From: RGIG9608 sp045602425 | GTDB lineage: Bacteria > Bacteroidota > Bacteroidia > Bacteroidales > Paludibacteraceae | Length of the DNA: 64,000 nucleotides | Direction of reading: 5' to 3' | Assembly: GCA_045602425.1 (NCBI GenBank) | Contig: JAZSBO010000016.1 | Coordinates: 62,001-126,000 of the forward strand | In this document: in pieces, positions 26,890 to 33,897 of the stretch | How positions within the stretch are numbered: position 1 is the first letter of the stretch | Layout: each line of letters starts with the position of its first letter | The notes under the pieces: generated by a model | What the model was told of the DNA's origin: nothing | Seen by the model: only the letters and a program-made list of their open reading frames with translations | Databases searched by the model: none | Position numbers and translations under genes: made by a program

Positions 26890-27741
26890 ATGAAAATGTT
26901 TTTTATGAATAGAAATCAACTTCTTTTTCTACTATTTCTGTTGTTGTTCGTTGTAGGATGTAAAAATGCTGATCCGTGGGGAAATGATACTTCGGATGCA
27001 CATTATCCGACTTTCCCTGAAATTCCAACAAAGATTACTAATGAAAATTTTATTTATACTACGCATTATGCTACATTAAACAACGACAACGTACGAAATT
27101 TTACTCTTTGTTTTGACAAAACAAAATATGCAGCATGTTGGGTTGCATATCCGTTGCATAAAACTTATCGTGGGAGTGTAGGTCGATCGTATCAAAGTTC
27201 GGAAGTTTGGCCTACCGACCCTAATATTTCGGCAGAGCAAGCTGTTGGTAAAGGAGGCTACAATGGTTATACACGAGGGCATCAAATCCCTTCGGCAGAT
27301 AGAACTGTAACTCAAGAGTTGAATGCACAAACTTTCTATATGTCGAATATGACACCTCAGGCTTATGATTTCAATGGCGGAGTTTGGCTTGATCTTGAAA
27401 ATGCGGTACGAGATAACATTTGTAACGATACAATTTTTGTTGTAACTGGTGCATATTGGGAAAATACAACTAAAAAGGCAGGGAAATATCCTATACCGAC
27501 ACATTATTACAAGGTTTTGTTGCGTACACGAGCAGGTAATTTAAAGAAATCTGTTTATGGAGCTACACGTGATCAGTTGAAATGTATTGGCTTTTGGCTT
27601 TCTCATTCTACAACAGAGCGAGGTAACTTGAAATCGTATTGCAAATCTGTGGCAGAAATAGAACAACTTACAGGATTTACGTTTTTCCCTGAAGTTGATG
27701 TTGACAAAACGCAATGTAATCCTTCTGATTGGGATCTTTAG
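26890..27741 (+). CDS. DNA/RNA non-specific endonuclease (NUC1), lipoprotein
   Basis: A NUC1-family (Serratia-nuclease-like, beta-beta-alpha metal) enzyme of 269-283 residues depending on start. A hydrophobic stretch LLFLLFLLLFVVGC ends in a lipobox Cys, so it should be a lipoprotein of the periplasm or outer membrane. The catalytic block is YTRGHQIPSADRT: the usual Asp-Arg-Gly-His reads Thr-Arg-Gly-His, keeping the catalytic His. QTFYMSNMTPQ supplies the metal-binding Asn region. It probably degrades extracellular nucleic acid. ATG at 26890 is given; 26905 would leave a more usual leader. Its stop overlaps that of the convergent arginine decarboxylase by 3 bases. Confidence 0.85.
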   Translation: MKMFFMNRNQLLFLLFLLLFVVGCKNADPWGNDTSDAHYPTFPEIPTKITNENFIYTTHYATLNNDNVRNFTLCFDKTKYAACWVAYPLHKTYRGSVGRSYQSSEVWPTDPNISAEQAVGKGGYNGYTRGHQIPSADRTVTQELNAQTFYMSNMTPQAYDFNGGVWLDLENAVRDNICNDTIFVVTGAYWENTTKKAGKYPIPTHYYKVLLRTRAGNLKKSVYGATRDQLKCIGFWLSHSTTERGNLKSYCKSVAEIEQLTGFTFFPEVDVDKTQCNPSDWDL

Positions 27742-29132
27742 TATCCTAAAATTTTTAGCATTGATTTGTAACTTTGCTCTTTTGCAAAAAGTTTCGTTGT
27801 ATAGTCGCCATTTTCGTCGATATCTACAAGTACTAACTTTGGTGCAGGAAGTAAGCAATGTTGAATACCTCCAAATCCGCTAAGCGACTCTTGGTAGGCT
27901 CCCATATTAAAAAATCCTACGTATTGCGTGTCTTCCGACTGTTTTATTTTTGGTAAGAATATCGCATTAGAATGAATATCGGCATTGTAAAAGTCTTCGC
28001 TGTCACAGGTCAAACCACCCAAGTGTACACGTTCGTATTCTAAATTCCAATTGTTGATTGCTAAAAATATGTAACGTTGATTGATAGCCCATGAATCGGG
28101 AAGTGTTGTCATAAAAGAACTGTCAATCATATTCCAAAGCTCACGGTCGTTTTGTTGCTTTTGATTGACAATGGAATAGAGCATAGCTCCGCTTTCGCCA
28201 ACAGTAAATGTCCCGAATTCTGTAAAAATGTTTGGCTCAGGTACATTGTTTTGCTGACAAATATTTTTTATTTGAGCCACAATCTCTTCGGCCATATATT
28301 CGTAATCGTATTCGAAATCGAGATGTGCTTTGATAGGGAATCCGCCTCCGATATTTAGCGAGTCGAGTTCAGGACATATTTTCTTTAATTCGCAATATAG
28401 ATTTACTGCTTTGTTCAATTCGTTCCAATAATAAGATGTGTCTTTTATTCCTGTGTTGATAAAGAAGTGCAACATCTTGAGTTTTATGTTTTTGTTGTGC
28501 TGTATTTTGCTTTTGTAGTAAGCAATGACGTTGTTTTGTCTAATCCCTAATCGCGAAGTGTAGAATGTGAATTTTGGTTCTTCTTCGGTAGCAATACGAA
28601 TACCAACGTTAAATTTAAGATTTGGATCGGATGTAAGCAAGTCCAATTCGAAAATGTTATCGAGGATAGGAATTACGTTTTCGAATCCATTTTTTATTAA
28701 ATTTCGAATGTTTTCGGCATATTGAGGGCGTTTAAATCCGTTACAAATGATGTATTTGTCTTTTTTTAAAAGCCCTGCTTCGTATAGTGATTCTACGATG
28801 TTGATGTCGAAAGCCGACGAAATCTCTATTTCTGCATCGTGTTTTAGCACCTCTTCCATTATAAACGAAAAGTGAGAACTCTTTGTACAATATGCGTAAT
28901 GATATTCGGCATTGTAGTCCACTTTGGCCATTGCTACGTTGAACATACGTCTTGCACGCTGTATGTTTTGCCCGATGCGAGGCAAGAAAGACAGGCGTAG
29001 CGGTGTACCGTATTGTTTTATTATTTCCATTAGAGGAATGTTGAACCAAGTTAACTCGCCATCTACTACAGAAAATTCGTTAGTAGGAAAATCGAACGAC
29101 TGTTCTATTAAGTCAATGTACTTGTTTTTCAC
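27738..29132 (-). CDS. speA: Arginine decarboxylase, short fold-III type
   Basis: A 464-residue PLP-dependent decarboxylase of the alanine-racemase-like fold III. The Schiff-base Lys is in YAYCTKSSHF (about residue 83); HFFINTGIKDTSYYWNEL, LNIGGGFPIK and TEFGTFTVGESGAM are cofactor-phosphate and inter-domain motifs; LGGLTCDSEDFYN holds the active-site Cys-Asp. It closely resembles the ~464-residue arginine decarboxylases of Flavobacteriia rather than the ~630-residue E. coli SpeA. Product is agmatine for polyamine synthesis. A -7 box TACCTTTG lies 74 bp upstream. Confidence 0.85.
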   Translation of the reverse strand: MKNKYIDLIEQSFDFPTNEFSVVDGELTWFNIPLMEIIKQYGTPLRLSFLPRIGQNIQRARRMFNVAMAKVDYNAEYHYAYCTKSSHFSFIMEEVLKHDAEIEISSAFDINIVESLYEAGLLKKDKYIICNGFKRPQYAENIRNLIKNGFENVIPILDNIFELDLLTSDPNLKFNVGIRIATEEEPKFTFYTSRLGIRQNNVIAYYKSKIQHNKNIKLKMLHFFINTGIKDTSYYWNELNKAVNLYCELKKICPELDSLNIGGGFPIKAHLDFEYDYEYMAEEIVAQIKNICQQNNVPEPNIFTEFGTFTVGESGAMLYSIVNQKQQNDRELWNMIDSSFMTTLPDSWAINQRYIFLAINNWNLEYERVHLGGLTCDSEDFYNADIHSNAIFLPKIKQSEDTQYVGFFNMGAYQESLSGFGGIQHCLLPAPKLVLVDIDENGDYTTKLFAKEQSYKSMLKILGY

Positions 29133-29205
29133 TTTTCTTGTTAATTTAAATGTTTTACATTGTGTGTTTTTTGATAAAGAAACTCATTTAGATTGTTCTT
29201 ATTTG

Positions 29206-29213
29206 CAAAGGTA
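29206..29213 (-). promoter_or_regulatory. -7 element for arginine decarboxylase
   Basis: Minus-strand TACCTTTG followed by GCAAA, a good match to TAnnTTTG; leader of about 70 nt. No clear -33 box. Confidence 0.55.
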
Positions 29214-29256
29214 ATTGTTTTTATTGTATAACTACATCTGCTTATTATTAAAATAG

Positions 29257-29264
29257 TATCTTTG
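29257..29264 (+). promoter_or_regulatory. -7 element of the first hairpin/HTH/FISUMP cassette
   Basis: TATCTTTG (then CAATGG) matches TAnnTTTG. Transcription would start near 29269, so the HTH gene at 29482 has a leader of about 210 nt holding a long hairpin. No good -33 box is visible. Confidence 0.5.
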
Positions 29265-29327
29265 CAATGGTTTGTTAGTCAAAAGTGTTTGGCTTCAGAC
29301 TTTTTTGAGTAAAAACTTCTTATTCTT

Positions 29328-29442
29328 AAAGCCGAAAACCGCCATTTAAGCACACGAGAATAAGTGGAATTGTGTTTGCGTACACAGCGTGAACCCTTTC
29401 TGCTTATTTGTGTGCAGGGTGCTTGGCGGTTTCCTCGGCTTT
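29328..29442 (+). other. Long imperfect hairpin in the HTH leader, copy 1
   Basis: AAAGCCGA plus AAACCGCCA (29328-29344, contiguous) pair with TGGCGGTTT (29424-29432) and TCGGCTTT (29435-29442), a 17-bp stem with one 2-nt bulge. Further in, AGCAC (29349-29353) can pair with GTGCT (29419-29423) and AATAAG (29359-29364) with CTTATT (29403-29408). It is not followed by a T run, so it is not a simple terminator. It fills most of the 350-bp gap between speA and the HTH gene. A counterpart exists at 44203-44352. Confidence 0.7.
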
Positions 29443-29481
29443 GGATAGGTTTGATTGGGAACACGCTTTTTTTATACACTT

Positions 29482-29679
29482 ATGGTTCATATAGGCAGTT
29501 TGATAAAAAATGAAATGCAACGGCAAGGGCGTACAGTGCCTTGGTTGGCTCGGCAGATTTGCTGTGAGCGACGCAATGTGTACAAAATCTACGCTCGTGC
29601 TTCGATTGATACCGAACTGCTACTCCGTATTTCGAAGGCTCTCAATCACGATTTCTTCCGCTACTATTCCATAGATTGA
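29482..29679 (+). CDS. Small Xre-like helix-turn-helix protein, copy 1
   Basis: A 65-residue protein: VHIGSLIKNEMQRQGRTVPW then LARQICCERRNVYKIYARAS form a five-helix HTH fold of the Xre/Cro class; IDTELLLRISKALNHDFFRYYS closes it. It consists of the DNA-binding domain only. It is clearly related to the product of 44359-44568 (shared HIGxLI, NxxKI, IDTxxLLxIS, LxxDxFRxYS). It lies between the long hairpin and a FISUMP lipoprotein gene 124 bp downstream; autoregulation or control of that lipoprotein is inferred. ATG at 29482 is the only good start. Confidence 0.75.
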   Translation: MVHIGSLIKNEMQRQGRTVPWLARQICCERRNVYKIYARASIDTELLLRISKALNHDFFRYYSID

Positions 29680-29762
29680 ATAACCTCGGTTGTGTACTTT
29701 TTGGCGACAAAATGTGAATTTGCTGGACGCATTAAATCCTCCTCTTTCGATAGAGTACAACT

Positions 29763-29770
29763 TATTTTTG
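29763..29770 (+). promoter_or_regulatory. -7 element of FISUMP lipoprotein 1
   Basis: TATTTTTG, 33 bp before the ATG at 29804. The same element stands at the same relative place in copy 2 (44637-44644). Confidence 0.6.
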
Positions 29771-29803
29771 TAGTTCTTTAACTAAAACTAAAAAATAAGA
29801 ATT

Positions 29804-31378
29804 ATGAACAAGAAAATTTTTTTCGCAGCACTTTTTCTTGCTGCTTTGAGTATTGGATTTATAGCGTGCGATAATGATGACGACCCACGTTTGGATAACG
29901 ATGATGACAACACTGAAAACGTTGTTGACGATGATTCTACAGATATTGATAGCGACTCTATAGATAATGTCGAAGGCGAAGAGGATTACTACAACTGCGA
30001 CACTACCGAGATGGTGTGTACAGGTAAAGCCTATGATATTACGACAACTACAGCGAAAGTGGCTGCTACCGTCCATATCCCTTTTACGCTATTAGCACAA
30101 TGTAAATTAGGCGTACAAGTATCGAGCAGCAAAGAGGATTTGATAGCTCACGAAAACGTAACAAACTTTACTACGAAAGACCTTACAGGAAACGACTTTG
30201 TGGTAAATCTCAAAGATTTGAAATCGGGTGCAACCACTTATTACTATTGTGCATATATTTATTTAAATGGTATCTATCACTACGGACTGATACGTGAGTT
30301 TAAAACTTGGTGTGTATTAACGTTAAAAACGAAGGGAGATAATGCTACTAGCACTACAATAGGGGCAGGCGAATTTGCTTATGGTACAGAAGCTCCTATA
30401 TCTACTACATCAGGAGAAAATTACTACTTTACCTCTTGGAGCGACTGCGATAGTAAGGAACTCTCTCGTACGATAACCTTAACTTCCGATAGCACTATCA
30501 CCGCAAATTTTGCAAAGAAGCCTTACTTGACTGTGAAAACAGAATATGCTTCTTGTGGTACAGTATCGGGCTCGGGCTATTATATGCCAGGCGAGGAAGT
30601 AACCATTACAGCCACACCGAAACCTGGTTTTAAGTTTGTGAAGTGGAACGATAGCAACACGGATAATACGAGGATTATCACTATGGGTTATGTTAGTGTA
30701 ACTTACACTGCTACATTTGAAGTTTCTCCAAATAATGTTATTTCAGGTACAGAAAACGGCTACGATTACGTAGACCTTGGTTTGCCAAGTGGCTTAAAGT
30801 GGGCAACTTGCAACGTAGGTGCAACTAAACCTGAAGAGTATGGTAACTATTACGCTTGGGGCGAAGTGGAACCAAAAACTGAATATAATTGGAGTACTTA
30901 TAAATTTATGGATTCGAGTATCAATGATTGGAATGGTGTAACTAAATACACCTTTGCTGATGGTCAAACGTCTGGCGTATGGTATGATGGCGAAGGTTAC
31001 TTTATTGGCGATAACAAAACCGTTCTCGATAAAGAAGACGATGCCGCAGTAGTAAATATGGGAGGCGAATGGCGTATGCCAACAGTCACAGAATTAGAAG
31101 AATTAAAGACTGAATGTACTTGTACATGGACTACATTGAATGGCGTTAATGGCTGTAATGTAGAAGGCCCTAACGGAAACGCTATCTTCCTCCCTGCTGC
31201 TGGCTATCGCCTTGATAGTGATTTGAGCAGAGCGGGATCGTACGGCAGCTATTGGTCGAGTTCGCTCTATGTGTGGGATTCGGGCGATGCCCGGGGCTTC
31301 GACTTCTATTCGGGCCCTGTGGGTTGGTGCTTCTTCTACCGCTACATCGGTCTTTCTGTGCGTGGCGTGTGTCCTTAA
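29804..31378 (+). CDS. Surface lipoprotein with two InlB B-type repeats and C-terminal FISUMP domain
   Basis: A 524-residue protein. The signal peptide FAALFLAALSIGFIAC ends in a lipobox Cys followed by DNDDDP, an acidic export signal of the kind that sends Bacteroidota lipoproteins to the cell surface. Next comes a fibronectin-like domain (about 60-170), two InlB B-type repeats (about 171-310; each ends TITANF or TYTATF), then a FISUMP/C-type-lectin-like domain (YDYVDLGLPSGLKWATCNVG, YYAWGE, GGEWRMPTVTELEEL, YWSSSLY, SVRGVC). The final ~60 codons are GC-rich and unlike the rest. The first ~40 codons are nearly identical in DNA to 44686-45768, showing recent duplication or gene conversion. 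The ligand is unknown. Confidence 0.85.
   Translation: MNKKIFFAALFLAALSIGFIACDNDDDPRLDNDDDNTENVVDDDSTDIDSDSIDNVEGEEDYYNCDTTEMVCTGKAYDITTTTAKVAATVHIPFTLLAQCKLGVQVSSSKEDLIAHENVTNFTTKDLTGNDFVVNLKDLKSGATTYYYCAYIYLNGIYHYGLIREFKTWCVLTLKTKGDNATSTTIGAGEFAYGTEAPISTTSGENYYFTSWSDCDSKELSRTITLTSDSTITANFAKKPYLTVKTEYASCGTVSGSGYYMPGEEVTITATPKPGFKFVKWNDSNTDNTRIITMGYVSVTYTATFEVSPNNVISGTENGYDYVDLGLPSGLKWATCNVGATKPEEYGNYYAWGEVEPKTEYNWSTYKFMDSSINDWNGVTKYTFADGQTSGVWYDGEGYFIGDNKTVLDKEDDAAVVNMGGEWRMPTVTELEELKTECTCTWTTLNGVNGCNVEGPNGNAIFLPAAGYRLDSDLSRAGSYGSYWSSSLYVWDSGDARGFDFYSGPVGWCFFYRYIGLSVRGVCP
31206..31354 (+). other. Candidate hypervariable region of FISUMP lipoprotein 1
   Basis: Just before this stretch the two FISUMP genes are nearly identical (about 34 bases ending GCTGCTGGCT). 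Inside it they differ strongly except for the shared block TATTGGTCGAGTTCGCTC. In 31271-31345 I count 6 A in 75 bases, 61% G+C and 13 of 25 codons ending in C. This fits adenine-directed mutagenesis of AAC codons by a diversity-generating retroelement. No reverse transcriptase or template repeat is in the window. Confidence 0.45.
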
Positions 31379-31410
31379 GAATCTTACCCTTGTCCCCCTT
31401 ACTGGCAGAG

Positions 31411-31524
31411 AAAATGTGTGAGGGTGGGCTGTAGGGGCGTAGTGTAGCGCCCCTACTCCCCAAGCCCACACCGCACATTTTCCGCCGGGGCAGAAAAAAA
31501 TGTAGGGACGCACGCAGTGCGTCC
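31411..31524. repeat. Nested GC-rich palindromes
   Basis: GTAGGGGCG (31431-31439) pairs perfectly with CGCCCCTAC (31448-31456); outside it GTGGGCT (31424-31430) pairs with AGCCCAC (31463-31469) and AAAATGTG (31411-31418) with CACATTTT (31474-31481). A second palindrome, GGACGCAC/GTGCGTCC (31506-31513 and 31517-31524), follows. Composition contrasts with the AT-rich surroundings, which suggests a dispersed REP-like element. It fills the gap between the lipoprotein and the RES gene. Confidence 0.7.
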
Positions 31525-31585
31525 GCAAGAAAAAAGTGAAGTGAAATAAGAAATACCTAATTTTTTAGTAGTATAAATATCCGAT

Positions 31586-32641
31586 ATGGAAAATAAAGTT
31601 TTTAAAAAAGTCTGTCAAATTTTAGAGCAGTCGGATGGAGAGTTTTATGTTGATAGATTAAAAAATGCTCTTGCGGAATATGAGACTTTTATACAAAGTC
31701 TAAATTTTAATAACAAAGAACAAATAAAAAATAGTGTATCAAATACTATCAAAAAAATAAATAATATTGTAGGGTATTATATGAGTGGAAAAATTTCTTC
31801 TGCTTATATAGCATTTGATAGATGGTGGTTTACTTCTCAAAAACAAGAAGAAGATACTGATTTCCATACCGAACCTAAACCTACCAAAGATTTACGTTTA
31901 AAGTTTCTATTAAAACTAACACTATGCAATAAAGACAACGAGACTTTTAAAGAAAATTGGTATAGAATACGTAAAAAAGAAGGACCTGCTTTATATAAAA
32001 TAAAAGATATGTTTCATGTCCCATTTGAGATGAGAGGTAAAATAGGTAATAATCGATATAGCTTATCGGGTTATCCTTGCTTGTATTTAGGGAAGTCGAT
32101 ATTGGATTGTTGGCAAGAGATGAATGCTCCAGCATTAAGCGATTGTTGTATATCTGCTTTTCGTTTTAAATCAACAATGAAAGTTTTAGATTTTCGTTTA
32201 AGGGTAGTAAATACTAATGATTTAAATGATTATTTGCAAATTCTACCTCTTATTATAGCGTGTTCAATTCCTGTTCCTGCAAGAAATGTTAACGATGTTT
32301 TTCATCCTGAATATATTTTTCCTCAGTTTATTATGCATGGAATAGTGAAAGGTATTTTAAATAATATTGATATTGATGGAATAGTTTATACTTCATCGAA
32401 ATATAATTCACAGGTAAAATTTAAAGTAGATTTGTTTGATAATATTGCCATTCCTGTTAAGAAAATTCAAAAAAGAGGATTTTGTTCTTGTTTAAAAGAT
32501 AATATAGAACTAACAGCCTCAAAATGCTATGAATATGAAATGCTATTAGGAAATATTAATATTTCCCAGACTCAAAAATATGAGGATACAATATTCGGAC
32601 AAATGGAAAAAGGATTCTCTGATTTTCAAAATATTATATAA
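31586..32641 (+). CDS. RES-domain protein (putative NAD+-acting)
   Basis: A 351-residue protein. An N-terminal helical region (1-~130) precedes a RES domain: FHVPFEMRGKIGNNRYSLSG then YPCLYLGKSILDCWQEMNAP, which supplies the Arg and Glu of the family, and FPQFIMHGIVKGILNNIDIDGIVYTSS. RES proteins of toxin-antitoxin systems degrade NAD+ (NAD+ phosphorylase or glycohydrolase). The usual adjacent Xre/DUF2384 antitoxin is absent; the small HTH gene 1.9 kb upstream lacks that domain. The long N-terminal extension matches stand-alone Bacteroidota RES proteins of unknown role. Codon use is strongly AT-rich. Confidence 0.65.
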   Translation: MENKVFKKVCQILEQSDGEFYVDRLKNALAEYETFIQSLNFNNKEQIKNSVSNTIKKINNIVGYYMSGKISSAYIAFDRWWFTSQKQEEDTDFHTEPKPTKDLRLKFLLKLTLCNKDNETFKENWYRIRKKEGPALYKIKDMFHVPFEMRGKIGNNRYSLSGYPCLYLGKSILDCWQEMNAPALSDCCISAFRFKSTMKVLDFRLRVVNTNDLNDYLQILPLIIACSIPVPARNVNDVFHPEYIFPQFIMHGIVKGILNNIDIDGIVYTSSKYNSQVKFKVDLFDNIAIPVKKIQKRGFCSCLKDNIELTASKCYEYEMLLGNINISQTQKYEDTIFGQMEKGFSDFQNII

Positions 32642-32720
32642 ATATTGTATCCTTAAAAACGAATCGGTCCACAAGTTTGTGTACCAAGTTTTTTAGGATT
32701 ATTTAATATCGTAAAGAAAT

Positions 32721-32753
32721 AAAAAAGCACAAGCCGAAGGCTTGTGCTTTTTT
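32721..32753. terminator. Bidirectional terminator between the RES gene and rubrerythrin
   Basis: AAAAAAGCACAAGCC (32721-32735) pairs perfectly with GGCTTGTGCTTTTTT (32739-32753), a 15-bp stem with a GAA loop. Confidence 0.9.
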
Positions 32754-32774
32754 GTTGGTTATGCGTTACGCAAA

Positions 32775-33347
32775 TTAGATGTTCTTTTTCATCACTTCGA
32801 AGTGTGCTTGTGGGTGAGCACATGCAGGGCATAGTTCGGGTGCAGCAGTGCCTTCGTAGATAAAACCGCAGTTGCGGCATTGCCATACGGTGATTTCGTC
32901 TTTTTTGAAAACGGTTCCGTTTTCTATGTTTCTTACGAAAGCAAGGTAGCGTTCTTCGTGTCCTTTTTCAGCTACAGCAATGTTGCGATACATCAAAGCA
33001 ATTTCAGGAAAACCTTCTGCTTCAGCCACATCGGCAAAATGAGGATAAGCCTCTGCCCACTCTTCGTGCTCGCCCATAGCGGCAGCTTTTAGGTTTTCGA
33101 TAGTAGTGCCAATCACTCCAGCAGGGAAACAAGCTTTTACTTCTACTTCGCCGCCTTCGAGGTGTTTAAACATACGTTTTGCATGCTCTTTTTCTTGATC
33201 GGCAGTTTCGCTGAAAATAGCAGCCATTTGTTCGTACCCTTCTTTTTTTGCTACGCTAGCAAAGTAAGTATAACGCATACGTGCTTGCGATTCGCCCGCA
33301 AACGATTGCATAAGATTTTTTTCGGTTTGTGTTCCTTTAATGCTCAT
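32775..33347 (-). CDS. rbr: Rubrerythrin
   Basis: A 190-residue rubrerythrin. The N-terminal ferritin-like di-iron domain has the Glu/His ligands in FAGESQARMRY, ADQEKEHAKRMF, MGEHEEWAEAYP and AVAEKGHEERY; the C-terminal rubredoxin domain has CRNCGF and CPACAHP cysteine pairs. It reduces hydrogen peroxide in the cytoplasm of anaerobes. It is probably followed by read-through into no other gene, because a strong terminator lies 22 bp downstream. Confidence 0.96.
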   Translation of the reverse strand: MSIKGTQTEKNLMQSFAGESQARMRYTYFASVAKKEGYEQMAAIFSETADQEKEHAKRMFKHLEGGEVEVKACFPAGVIGTTIENLKAAAMGEHEEWAEAYPHFADVAEAEGFPEIALMYRNIAVAEKGHEERYLAFVRNIENGTVFKKDEITVWQCRNCGFIYEGTAAPELCPACAHPQAHFEVMKKNI

Positions 33348-33366
33348 AGTTGTAAAAATTTAAAAA

Positions 33367-33789
33367 TTAGATATTAAATGTAACGTTTCGTGTCCCGTCT
33401 TTGTTTTCGTTGATGTTTACCCGTAGGCAGCTGTCGGGCAAAATATTTTCGACTTTTTCTGCCCATTCCATCAAGCAAAATTCGTTGCTGTTCCAATATT
33501 CTTCAATACCAAAATCGAAAGCCTCTACTTCGTTTTTTAAGCGATAAAAATCGAAGTGGAAGATTTTTCTCTTGTCGTCGTAGTCGTATTCGTTTACAAT
33601 TGAAAACGTAGGACTATTGACAATGTCGTCAGTACCAAGCACTTCGCAAATAGCTTTTATGAACGTGGTTTTGCCAACACCCATTTCGCCGAAAAACGCA
33701 ATAATACGCTGTTTCCCAATGCTTTTGAGAAAATCGTTTGCTGCTCGATGCAAATCGTTGATGGAATGTATGACAATAGTCTGTTGCAT
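33367..33789 (-). CDS. tsaE: tRNA threonylcarbamoyladenosine biosynthesis ATPase TsaE
   Basis: A 140-residue P-loop protein: FFGEMGVGKTTFIKAICEVL is Walker A, SPTFSIVNEY the conserved switch, FHFDFYRL the Walker B-like strand and FCLMEWAEKVENILP the C-terminal motif. TsaE helps TsaB-TsaD form t6A37 in ANN-decoding tRNAs. It ends 20 bp before rubrerythrin, so the two may be co-transcribed. A -7 box lies 17 bp upstream. Confidence 0.93.
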   Translation of the reverse strand: MQQTIVIHSINDLHRAANDFLKSIGKQRIIAFFGEMGVGKTTFIKAICEVLGTDDIVNSPTFSIVNEYDYDDKRKIFHFDFYRLKNEVEAFDFGIEEYWNSNEFCLMEWAEKVENILPDSCLRVNINENKDGTRNVTFNI

Positions 33790-33805
33790 AGTTTTACCAT
33801 TTTTG

Positions 33806-33813
33806 CAAAAATA
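33806..33813 (-). promoter_or_regulatory. -7 element of tsaE
   Basis: Minus-strand TATTTTTG, matching TAnnTTTG, 17 bp upstream of the tsaE ATG. Confidence 0.6.
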
Positions 33814-33862
33814 AAAAAATAAGTTTTAAGATGAGATTCTTTATAGAGATTTTATTCGGTAG

Positions 33863-33894
33863 TTTGTAGCAAACAGATATTCATTGTAATTTTG
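33863..33894 (+). promoter_or_regulatory. Promoter of the THUMP-like methyltransferase
   Basis: TTTG at 33863-33866 and TAATTTTG at 33887-33894 with a 20-bp spacer. The ATG at 33898 is only 3 bp after the -7 box, so the transcript should be leaderless or nearly so. Confidence 0.7.
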
Positions 33895-33897
33895 TCA

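Noticed and set aside
29328..29442. Transcription terminator of arginine decarboxylase or an upstream gene
   Set aside because: The long stem has no T run on either strand and lies on the upstream side of the divergent speA gene, so it is a leader structure and not a terminator.
31103..31528. Minus-strand open frames through the FISUMP tail and palindromes
   Set aside because: They arise from the low-A, GC-rich composition; they are Arg/His/Pro-rich without any domain and lie antisense to a clear gene.
29482..32641. A classical Xre-RES toxin-antitoxin pair formed by the small HTH gene and the RES gene
   Set aside because: They are separated by a 1.6-kb lipoprotein gene with its own promoter, and the HTH protein lacks the DUF2384 domain that neutralises RES toxins.
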